A DNA stretch of 64,000 nucleotides. Origin: Candidatus Opimibacter iunctus (GTDB lineage: Bacteria > Bacteroidota > Bacteroidia > Chitinophagales > Saprospiraceae). The first letter of the stretch is position 1; each line of letters begins with the position of its first letter. Both the position numbers and the translations under genes were made by a program. This document shows, piece after piece, positions 47,037 through 54,124 of the stretch. The stretch lies in assembly GCA_016716665.1 (NCBI GenBank), contig JADJVH010000002.1, forward strand, positions 459,372 through 523,371. The letters are read 5' to 3'. The notes beneath the pieces were generated by a model that had not been told where the DNA came from, made no database searches, and saw only the letters and a list, made by a program, of their open reading frames with translations.

Positions 47037-47885
47037 ATGGAACAAGAAACATCAAATCAAGTCCCCTCAGAAGTTCAAAAGATTTTTAAGGCTTTGAGCG
47101 AGGACAGATCTGTCAGAGAAGACTTTTACGGAAAATTCAAGAGCCTTGAGCCCAAAAATTGGATCGGCTTCGTGCAATTGGGCAAGGAAAGGGGGTATGA
47201 TTTTACCGTAGATGACCTGAAAGGTATGATGGGTGATGAATTTTATACAGGCAATAGAGCGGCCTGGAGAGATTCGACAGAGGCTTCTACCGATTCAGAT
47301 GGAACGGCCTCAGTTCCTGTAATTGAAGGAACCTGGATTTGGGCTGATCATCCCGGGAAGAAAATAGTTTTTGCCCGGGAGCAATATAGTATTTATGAAA
47401 ACGACGTTGAAGAGGAAAAGGGGAAATATTCGCTGAGTGATGAAATACTAATTGAATGTACTGCCAGTTTTTTAGTGAATAGCGAAAGGAGAGCTACCTA
47501 TGCAAAGGTTGGTAGATTTGTTGGTGACACCATGACTATGGATATGGAGGGTGTAGTGAAAAAATACAAACGCTGGTTGGGCGGTCGCAGAGCAGATACC
47601 CAATTAAATAATAGTTTGATAGGGGCCTGGTTAGATATTAATGCAATAGACGAAAGTGTCCAATTGGTTTTTACCAATGACACACTTAAGCTTACTGTGG
47701 ATGAGGACAAAATTACCACCGACATGATGTTCCCTAACATCGCAATACATTATAAAGTAAAATCTCTTGGACATATCCTCGAGCTTAAGAGTGATAAAAT
47801 TACTAGTGATTGGAACCTAAAGCTATTGGCCACTGATTCGATGACGATTAGTCAGGACAGTCATGAAGTTACTTTGAAAAAGTAA
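47037..47885 (+). CDS. Nif11-like domain protein with two lipocalin-like modules
   Basis: 282 residues, no signal peptide. Residues ~12-65 match the Nif11 leader-type domain: VQKIFKALSEDRSVREDF, then WIGFVQLGKERGYDFTVDDLKGMMGDEF. Nif11 domains usually head precursor peptides of ribosomal natural products and end in a GG cleavage site; no such site is seen and no modification enzyme is nearby. Instead two beta-barrel-like modules follow: ~95-185 (EGTWIWADHPGKKIVF ... YSIYENDVEEEKGKYSLSD) and ~195-282 (LIGAWLDINAIDESVQLVFTNDTLKL ... LKLLATDSMTIS). It begins 22 bases after the giant LamG protein and is probably co-expressed. The domain pairing is unusual; a chaperone, immunity or carrier role for the neighbour is speculation. 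Confidence 0.78.
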   Translation: MEQETSNQVPSEVQKIFKALSEDRSVREDFYGKFKSLEPKNWIGFVQLGKERGYDFTVDDLKGMMGDEFYTGNRAAWRDSTEASTDSDGTASVPVIEGTWIWADHPGKKIVFAREQYSIYENDVEEEKGKYSLSDEILIECTASFLVNSERRATYAKVGRFVGDTMTMDMEGVVKKYKRWLGGRRADTQLNNSLIGAWLDINAIDESVQLVFTNDTLKLTVDEDKITTDMMFPNIAIHYKVKSLGHILELKSDKITSDWNLKLLATDSMTISQDSHEVTLKK

Positions 47886-48018
47886 ACTATAATGACTATC
47901 CTGATGGGGAAATCCTGGGCCAATCGCACTTGTGAGACTTGTTTGAGTTTGATCGGGCGGACATCCAGTAAAATGACCAAGGCCAATTATTGCCGGGTAG
48001 ATACCCTGAGGCGATAGC

Positions 48019-48041
48019 TTTTTATTTACATTCGTGCCAGG
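48019..48041 (+). promoter_or_regulatory. Shared 23-base motif, second copy
   Basis: Identical to 37285-37307, including the -7-like TACATTCG, about 101 bases before the AraC-type gene at 48143. Confidence 0.45.
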
Positions 48042-48142
48042 GTATAGTGTAGAGCATATATGGACCCGCTTTCACAAAGCCCTGGATTTCCAGAGTCCTT
48101 TGTATTGAGGAATTGATTTATTAAGTGGAAAAAAAAGTTTGG

Positions 48143-48706
48143 CGGATGAAACTCTATATAAAGAATATGGCATGTGAAAGTTGCAAGCTTGTTGTCAAGG
48201 ATGCACTGGAAGAATTGGATATATCGCCTGTAAAAGTGGAATTGGGGGAAATTGAAGTAAGAGAAGATCTCTCAGATGATGAAAAGCGAATGTTAAACAG
48301 CAAAATCAAGAAGGCTGGATTGGAGCTCCTGGAAAGGAAACAAGGTGCATTGATAGAGAAGATCCGTAAAGTGATGGTGGATTATGTATACAAATCAGAT
48401 GAAAAGCCAAATATTAAGTTCTCTGTTTTGTTGAGCGAGGAATTGGGGCACAACTATACCTACCTGGCCAATTTTTTCTCGGAAGTGGAAGCCACGACCA
48501 TTGAACAGTACATTATCACCCTCAAGATAGAACGCATAAAGGAGCTCATCATATTCGGGGAGTATACATTGTCTGAGATTGCGCATATGGTGCATTACAG
48601 CAGCGTAGCCCATCTCTCCTCCCAGTTTAAGAAGATCACTGGGTTGACCCCATCCCATTTTAAGGCACTTAAGGAAAAAAGGAGGGTGACTATCCAGGAC
48701 CTATAG
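48143..48706 (+). CDS. AraC-family regulator with HMA-like N-terminal domain
   Basis: 187 residues from ATG 48143 (homologue-like start MKLYIKNM); a GTG at 48125 in the same frame is the alternative. Residues 1-65 form a ferredoxin-like heavy-metal-associated fold with a CxxC pair (KNMACESCKLVVKDALEEL). About 85-187 is an AraC HTH domain (KFSVLLSEELGHNYTYLANFFSEV, TLSEIAHMVHYSSVAHLSSQFKKITGLTPSHFK). This compact HMA-AraC layout is recurrent in Bacteroidota. I infer response to metal or redox state through CxxC, but the targets are not visible. The preceding 23-base motif may be its promoter. Confidence 0.9.
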   Translation, partial: RMKLYIKNMACESCKLVVKDALEELDISPVKVELGEIEVREDLSDDEKRMLNSKIKKAGLELLERKQGALIEKIRKVMVDYVYKSDEKPNIKFSVLLSEELGHNYTYLANFFSEVEATTIEQYIITLKIERIKELIIFGEYTLSEIAHMVHYSSVAHLSSQFKKITGLTPSHFKALKEKRRVTIQDL

Positions 48707-48819
48707 GCGGTGACCATTTGCTTCATGCCATGCTCATGCGGGACAGATTTAATATCTTGCACGGTGATTTCGCGGAGCTTTGAGCATGCTGCCCATGCCG
48801 TGAAGCCAACAGAAGGAAT

Positions 48820-50058
48820 ATGAATTATGCAGATGTGGAAATCATGGCCCCGGCAGGGTCATTTGAAGCGCTGACCGCAGCCATCAACGCAGGATGCCAC
48901 TCGGTCTACTTTGGCGTTGAGCAACTCAATATGAGGGCCCGCTCCTCTATCAATTTCACTACGGATGACCTGGTCAGGATCTGCCGGCAATGCGATGCGC
49001 ATCATGTCAAGACCTACCTCACGCTCAATACGATCCTCTATGATCATGACATCCGTTTGATGAAGACGATCATCGACTGCGCAAAGGAAAGTGGCGTGAC
49101 CGCTGTCATCGCAGCAGATCATGCGGCGATGGCCTATTGTAAAGAAGTGGGCATGCCAGTTCACCTCTCTACGCAAGCCAATGTCAGCAATGTGGAGACG
49201 GTGCAGTTTTATGCAGGCTATGCTGATGTCATCGTGCTCGCGCGTGAACTGAGCCTGAGCCAGGTCGCGAATATCATTGCGGAGATCAGCCGGAAGGAAA
49301 TCAAGGGGCCTTCGGGTGAACTGATCAAGATTGAAGTCTTTGCTCACGGTGCATTGTGCATGGCGATATCGGGCAAGTGTTACCTGAGCCTGCATTCACA
49401 CAACGCATCGGCTAACCGGGGAGCTTGTATCCAGAATTGCAGGAAGGAGTATGTAGTCACTTCTAAGGAAGATGGAATAGAATTGGAGATTGACAATGAG
49501 TATATCATGAGTGCCAAGGATCTCTGCACGATTGGCTTCCTGGACAAAGTATTGGATGCTGGCGTCAGCGTGCTGAAGATCGAAGGCCGTGGGCGTTCAG
49601 CCGATTATGTAGATACAGTAGTGAGTTGTTATCGTCAGGCACTCGATGCCTTGCAGGATGGCACCTATGGGCCTGATAAAATCGCACAATGGACGACGGA
49701 GCTTTCTAAGGTATACAATCGTGGATTCTGGGATGGCTATTACCTGGGCCGTATCATGGGGGAATGGAGTGATGCATATGGATCGAAGGCCACAGAGAAG
49801 AAAATACATGTCGGCCAGTGTGTGAAGTACTATCCTAAAATCAAAGTGGGCGAATTTCAAATGGCCTCCCATACCCTCAGGAAAGGAGATCAGATCCTGA
49901 TCACCGGCCCTGCTTCCGGCGTGACACGATCACAGGTTGAAGAGTTGCGTGTAGAGGATCGCACTGTAGAGCTTGTCGAAAAGGGTGACATCTTTACCCT
50001 GCCATTGTCCGAAGCCATCAGGCCAAAGGACAAGATCTATAAAGTGGTGCAAGCCTGA
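48820..50058 (+). CDS. Peptidase U32-family protein (tRNA/rRNA hydroxylation type)
   Basis: 412 residues. The TIM-barrel N-terminus starts EIMAPAGSFEALTAAINAGCHSVYFGV, diagnostic for U32. The Cys signature lies at about residues 186-212: GALCMAISGKCYLSLHSHNA and NRGACIQNCRKEY, four Cys likely to hold an Fe-S cluster. Characterised relatives (TrhP and RlhA in E. coli) hydroxylate RNA bases rather than cleave peptides, using prephenate in the TrhP case (family knowledge). Which RNA is modified here is unknown. Its stop overlaps the start of a ferredoxin gene by one base, a natural electron donor and a strong sign of functional coupling. Confidence 0.92.
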   Translation: MNYADVEIMAPAGSFEALTAAINAGCHSVYFGVEQLNMRARSSINFTTDDLVRICRQCDAHHVKTYLTLNTILYDHDIRLMKTIIDCAKESGVTAVIAADHAAMAYCKEVGMPVHLSTQANVSNVETVQFYAGYADVIVLARELSLSQVANIIAEISRKEIKGPSGELIKIEVFAHGALCMAISGKCYLSLHSHNASANRGACIQNCRKEYVVTSKEDGIELEIDNEYIMSAKDLCTIGFLDKVLDAGVSVLKIEGRGRSADYVDTVVSCYRQALDALQDGTYGPDKIAQWTTELSKVYNRGFWDGYYLGRIMGEWSDAYGSKATEKKIHVGQCVKYYPKIKVGEFQMASHTLRKGDQILITGPASGVTRSQVEELRVEDRTVELVEKGDIFTLPLSEAIRPKDKIYKVVQA

Positions 50059-50285
50059 TGGTCCGCATCACTTTCCATCGCATCAAATGTATTGGTTGCA
50101 ATGGCTGTGTCGAAGCGGCACCTGAACGATGGCGCGTCTCCACAAGGGACGGCCGGTGCAACCTGATCGGGGGAAAGGAGAAGAAGGGAATATTCCAGGC
50201 TATAGTGGATGACGAAGAGTATGAGCAGAATAAAAAGGCCGCGGCCAATTGTCCGGTCAGAATAATACGGCTTGAAACTATTTAA
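50058..50285 (+). CDS. Small 4Fe-4S ferredoxin
   Basis: 75 residues. Cluster motif CIGCNGCVEAAPERW with the fourth ligand in NCPVRII near the C-terminus; one 4Fe-4S cluster. ATG overlaps the TGA of the U32 gene (TGATG), so the two are coupled. Likely cytosolic electron carrier to the U32 enzyme. Followed 20 bases later by an SRPBCC gene on the same strand, possibly one operon of three. Confidence 0.9.
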   Translation: MVRITFHRIKCIGCNGCVEAAPERWRVSTRDGRCNLIGGKEKKGIFQAIVDDEEYEQNKKAAANCPVRIIRLETI

Positions 50286-50305
50286 AAGTTTAGTACCTAG
50301 TTGAA

Positions 50306-50809
50306 ATGACATTTAAGGTTTCCATTCAAACGATTTACGAATGTTCCCTCGAAAGGGCGTTCAAGACGCCTATGCTGTGCGACGTGTCCAAGGTGCACAC
50401 CGGATATGGCATCATGCCGAAGGTCACTCATTGCACAGAGGACGAAAACTGGGGCAAGCCTGGATACAGTAAGAAGGTCTTTGTGGCTAAATCCATTTCA
50501 CAACAGGGAGGCTGGGCTTCTGTGGACAAGGTCATCGACCGGATAGAAAATCAATATTGGAAAATCGAAGTGAGTGAGTTCCAGGCATGGATGCTGGGGT
50601 TTTCCAAGTTTGTAGGCGAATGGAAGACCACGGAGCTGGAGCCAAACAAGATCCTCATTGAATATACCTACACGCTTCATTCCACGTCACCATTGCTCGC
50701 TCCGTTCAATTGGATTTTTGCAAAGACCTTTTGGAAGACTTATATGAAAAGGGTCTTGGAAAATGTAAGGCAATTGGCGTATGCCAATGAGCCGTATATA
50801 TATCAATAG
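50306..50809 (+). CDS. SRPBCC-superfamily protein
   Basis: 167 residues with a START/Bet v1-like fold: FKVSIQTIYECSLERAFKTPMLCDVSKVHTGYG, WASVDKVIDRIENQYWKIEVSEFQ, WKTTELEPNKILIEYTYTLH, and a C-terminal helix FWKTYMKRVLENVRQLAYAN. Such proteins bind hydrophobic ligands; the ligand is unknown. Last gene of the U32-ferredoxin-SRPBCC run, just before an abnormal G/C-only block. Confidence 0.82.
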   Translation: MTFKVSIQTIYECSLERAFKTPMLCDVSKVHTGYGIMPKVTHCTEDENWGKPGYSKKVFVAKSISQQGGWASVDKVIDRIENQYWKIEVSEFQAWMLGFSKFVGEWKTTELEPNKILIEYTYTLHSTSPLLAPFNWIFAKTFWKTYMKRVLENVRQLAYANEPYIYQ

Positions 50810-50849
50810 GGCTTAGTAGTCATCTCACAAGTGAGGGCCGTGGCAGGAC

Positions 50850-51073
50850 ACGACCCCGCAAGCCTGCCGGGCCCGGGGCCAGGCCGGAGCCCGCCCCCCC
50901 GCCGGGCCGCGGGGGGGGGGGGGGGCCCCCCGCCGGCCACGGGGGGGCCGCGGGGGGGCCGGGGGGGGGGCCGCCCCCGGGGGGGGGCCGCCGGCGCGGG
51001 CGTCCCCCGCCCGCGGGGGGGGGGGCCCCGCGCCGCGGCGCCGGGCCCGGGGCCCCCCGGGGGCGGCGGCGCT
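50850..51073. other. Nearly pure G/C block with long homopolymers
   Basis: From about 50865 to 51073 there are only a handful of A or T bases, including runs of 10-15 G. The surrounding genes have ordinary composition. It separates the stop at 50809 from the convergent gene ending at 51072. It resembles an assembly or base-calling artefact; a true G-quadruplex-prone sequence is less likely. Short frames across it are meaningless. Confidence 0.9.
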
Positions 51074-51836
51074 ATTTTACATCCAACTCATCGATCTGGG
51101 CCTTGTAAGATGAAGGCAGCAGGATGCGCTTGATCAGTCCGTCAAGCCTGACGATCCTGCTCAGTTTGTATAGCGGTACAACAGGCGCTAACAACGAAAA
51201 CGATCTCATGCCCAGCATTTCTTTTACACCCGGGGGGACCACCAGTTTCTGCCCTTCGATCAGCACGTTGTACCGCATGCGGCCCAGGTGTTTCTTGTAC
51301 TGCTCAAACAGGTCATCTGTATATGCACTTTTTTGCAGGTCATCCTTCATGTGTTGTTCCCGCACTGGCAGCCAATCGAGGTAGGTATGCGGCAGTTCCT
51401 TCAAACCCATCCGGACACCTACACGATAGAAGACATCATAGACTTCTTCTTTTTCGGCTGCACTCAATTTGTGTTCGAGCAGTTCATAGGCCGCAATGGA
51501 ATAGTGGATCAACATGAACAACACATCCCTGTATGCCCAGTCCGGAATTGAGGCTCCCCGGTTTTGTTCTACCGCACCATGGATATGCCGCAACGTGTCA
51601 AGGGCCTTGTGTGCATCTTCCACAGAGGCAAAGACAATCTTCCGGGCATAACTTACCGTGGAGAAAAGACGGCCAAGGGGATCAGCGGGCAACTTGCCGG
51701 TAAAGTATAGCCAGTCCACTGCTTTGTTGAGGGCAAATTCTGCAGCAGCCCCTGCAAAAATGAAGAGGACCGTATCACTCTTGCCCCAGATCTTACGGAC
51801 GATGGAATGTTGATCAGCAAACAATGACATACGCAA
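51072..51836 (-). CDS. MpaB-family (DUF2236) oxygenase-like protein
   Basis: About 254 residues; start at 51836 or Met3 at 51830. Motifs: SDTVLFIFAGAAAEFALNKAVDWLYFTGKLPADPLGRLFSTVSYARKIVF, HGAVEQ, YRDVLFMLIHYSIAAYELLEHKLS, and the C-terminal GVKEMLGMRSFSLLAPVVPL. These match the haem-binding DUF2236 family that includes MpaB-type and latex-clearing oxygenases (family knowledge). Compared with full-length relatives the N-terminal HPxx region looks short. Substrate unknown. Its last codons touch the G/C block, so the exact C-terminus should be treated with care. Confidence 0.82.
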   Translation of the reverse strand: MRMSLFADQHSIVRKIWGKSDTVLFIFAGAAAEFALNKAVDWLYFTGKLPADPLGRLFSTVSYARKIVFASVEDAHKALDTLRHIHGAVEQNRGASIPDWAYRDVLFMLIHYSIAAYELLEHKLSAAEKEEVYDVFYRVGVRMGLKELPHTYLDWLPVREQHMKDDLQKSAYTDDLFEQYKKHLGRMRYNVLIEGQKLVVPPGVKEMLGMRSFSLLAPVVPLYKLSRIVRLDGLIKRILLPSSYKAQIDELDVK

Positions 51837-51986
51837 AAGGCTCTTGCAGCAAAGGTAGTCCCTGAAGGCATACGGATGGCCGGGGACGGGATGCTACAAC
51901 TGATACGCTTGTATTAATTTCGTGATTTCATTGACCTGTAGGTCAGCGACTGCCAGAAACATTAACCTTAAATAATTTCTCTTCAC

Positions 51987-52334
51987 ATGGATGCACATCA
52001 GTTTGCCCGCGAATGGATCGAGGTTTGGAACAGCCACAACCTGGAAGAAATACTAACCCACTATTCGGACGATATTGAAATCACCACGCCGATGATCCGG
52101 ATGGCCCTTGGTGTGGATAGCGGTTCGTTGAAAGGGAAGAAGGATGTAGGGGAGTATTGGGGTAGGGCATTGCAGAAGCTGCCGGATCTCCATTTTGAAT
52201 TGTATGAAGTTACCTCAGGGGTCAATTCTGTCGCGCTGTACTACAAGTCGGTGATGAATAAAAATGCTATCGAAGTCATGTTTTTTGATGACCAGGGTAA
52301 AGTGAACAGGATGTTTGCTTACTATACTACCTGA
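51987..52334 (+). CDS. NTF2-like/SnoaL-type small protein
   Basis: 115 residues. One NTF2-like cone: HQFAREWIEVWNSHNLEEILTHYSDDIEITTPMIRMALG, GKKDVGEYWGRALQKLPDLHFELYEV, then NSVALYYKSVMNKNAIEVMFFDDQGKVNRMFAYY. Members bind small ligands or act as isomerases and cyclases; this one is of unknown role. It is divergent from the MpaB-like gene. A TAATTTCG, one base off the -7 consensus, lies near 51915. Confidence 0.85.
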   Translation: MDAHQFAREWIEVWNSHNLEEILTHYSDDIEITTPMIRMALGVDSGSLKGKKDVGEYWGRALQKLPDLHFELYEVTSGVNSVALYYKSVMNKNAIEVMFFDDQGKVNRMFAYYTT

Positions 52335-52486
52335 TCCTGCCCCCCCCACCCGGATAGCATAGGCAGTCCTCCTATCTCCGGTCCATAGCTATGGGCTGAT
52401 ATCATCTTCTGCTCCGGCAAAGGGGCTTCCCAAAATTATATAAGTCTTACCCAAAGTCCTGTAACACCCTCCGCGGGTGCCCGAAA

Positions 52487-52494
52487 TACCTTTG
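52487..52494 (+). promoter_or_regulatory. -7 box TACCTTTG
   Basis: Exact TAnnTTTG match, 28 bases before the ATG at 52523. Confidence 0.6.
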
Positions 52495-52522
52495 CCGCAT
52501 CAAATCACATAAACACTAAAAA

Positions 52523-53316
52523 ATGAAAAACATAATGCCATTCCTTCTTGCCCTGATCCTTATCTCCTGCCAGAAGGAAGAATTCAGCCCACTCCGTACG
52601 AGTGAATTTTCAATCCATGCGTCATCAAATGGCGCAGACTATCCCATCAAAGTAGCCGTTCCAGTGGGCTATGATCCCGATCACCAGCAGTATGCCACGA
52701 TCTACGTCCTCGATGGAGATGAAAATTTCGACTTTGTCGCTGCACAGTGTGAATCCATCAGCCATGGCCGGACCACAGACAATGTCCTCGTCGTCAGCAT
52801 CGGATACGGCAACGACAGGGCTGTTGATTACACGCCTTCTACAGCAGAACAGGGTGGTGGAAAAGCAGCAGCTTTCATGCAGTTTATCCATGATGACCTG
52901 ATCCCCCGCATAGAGAGCTTGAGTTTGCTGCCGATACCACCAGGGAAAGCAGGGTCATCATCGGCCATTCATTCGGCGGATTATTTGCAGCCTATGCGTT
53001 TACCAGCTTCAACCAGGTGTTTGGCAACTATCTCATGCTGAGCCCATCACTGTGGTATGACAATGAGATCATCCTCCTGCAGGAGCAGGATCACCGTGAT
53101 GAGATCAAGGCCAATCATCAGCTGGTGTATCTGGGCCTCGGTGAACTCGAGAAGTCAGGGAGAATGCTCGTGCCCTTCCAGGCGTTTTATCAGCAACTCG
53201 AAGATAACTACCCTGGTATCGCACTGGAGCGCCAGCTCCAGCCACATCTAGATCATCAAGGTTCGAAACAACCAAACATTATCGAAGGGCTTCAATTCTA
53301 TTTTCAAAACAGATAA
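52523..53316 (+). pseudogene. Esterase-like lipoprotein, frameshifted near 52920
   Basis: Frame 1 (52523-53041): lipobox LILISC (Cys ~16), then the esterase D/Fes-like start (PIKVAVPVGYDPDHQQYATIYVLDGDENF, VLVVSIGYG). Around 52914-52926 the coding frame changes and frame 2 reads EFAADTTRESRVIIGHSFGG, then LFAAYAFTSFNQVFGNYLMLSPSLWYDN and onward to 53316. The nucleophile motif GHSFGG is in the second frame, so the unshifted product is inactive. Fused, it would be a ~264-residue alpha/beta-hydrolase, shorter than usual, anchored as a lipoprotein. One-base indel: mutation or sequencing error. Confidence 0.82.
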
Positions 53317-53361
53317 TCTATCCTCACCCTTATTTCACAACCACTTTAAATAAAAAACAAA

Positions 53362-53976
53362 ATGAAACTCATCCACACCTTTACCATCCTCTTCCTGTTG
53401 TCGATCCTCAGCACCGCCAATGCACAATATGTACCGGTCAAGTCAGCGAAACATAGTTACCCGGTGCAGAAACTGACCATTGAGCCTGCCATAGGCTTCA
53501 ATCCCTCATCCATGTTTAATGTCCTGGCCAGCAATATCGTGCAATGGAATGTGGAGAAACGCCTGAGTGTAATATCCTATACTGCTTATGCCTACAACAA
53601 TGCCTTCAACCGGGATTTCAATCACATCACCACGGATTACAATTATTCTATCACGCAGAAGTTTGGGATCGGAACATCCCTATACGGTAAGCGGGCCTCG
53701 CATACCTTTTCGCTGATGGCTGGAATCAAGTACGATGCTTTCAAGGAGACATTGAAGCATCCTGAATTGGAACCTGTATCCGCATCGATCAAATCAACCA
53801 GCCCTGATGTCGGACTGATGTACAACTGGAAGCTCGGAAAGGGTAAGTGTTTCTTCAGCTACAGGATGTACCTTCCGCTATACCCATATCCTTTCAAGAC
53901 CACCGATTTCTGGTCATTGGATGGCAACATCGGCAATATCACTATGGAGTTTGGACTTGGCATACGCCTGAAATAA
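53362..53976 (+). CDS. Small outer-membrane beta-barrel-like protein
   Basis: 204 residues. Signal peptide MKLIHTFTILFLLSILSTANAQ. Mature part is a series of amphipathic strands (LTIEPAIGFNP, KRLSVISYTAYAYNN, HTFSLMAGIKYD, CFFSYRMYLPLY, ITMEFGLGIRLK) with the terminal strand pattern of outer-membrane barrels. Possibly co-expressed with the esterase 46 bases upstream. Substrate unknown. Confidence 0.75.
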   Translation: MKLIHTFTILFLLSILSTANAQYVPVKSAKHSYPVQKLTIEPAIGFNPSSMFNVLASNIVQWNVEKRLSVISYTAYAYNNAFNRDFNHITTDYNYSITQKFGIGTSLYGKRASHTFSLMAGIKYDAFKETLKHPELEPVSASIKSTSPDVGLMYNWKLGKGKCFFSYRMYLPLYPYPFKTTDFWSLDGNIGNITMEFGLGIRLK

Positions 53977-54124
53977 ATATCACGTCCAGATAGACCTTTC
54001 CTTTTTCTGTCCTGGCCATTTGAGGTATGGCAGGTTGATGATAGGATTCCGGCCATCATAAGTATTCATTATTTTAGAATGGATGCATCACTGTCTCCCT
54101 ACATGTGAGGTATGGAGTGAGAAA

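Noticed and set aside
47037..47230. Nif11 domain as a natural-product precursor
   Set aside because: No GG cleavage site, no short core peptide, no modification or export enzymes nearby; the domain is fused to two folded modules.
50831..51133. Plus-strand frame of 100 codons rich in Gly/Pro/Arg
   Set aside because: Falls in the G/C-only block; composition alone keeps it open.
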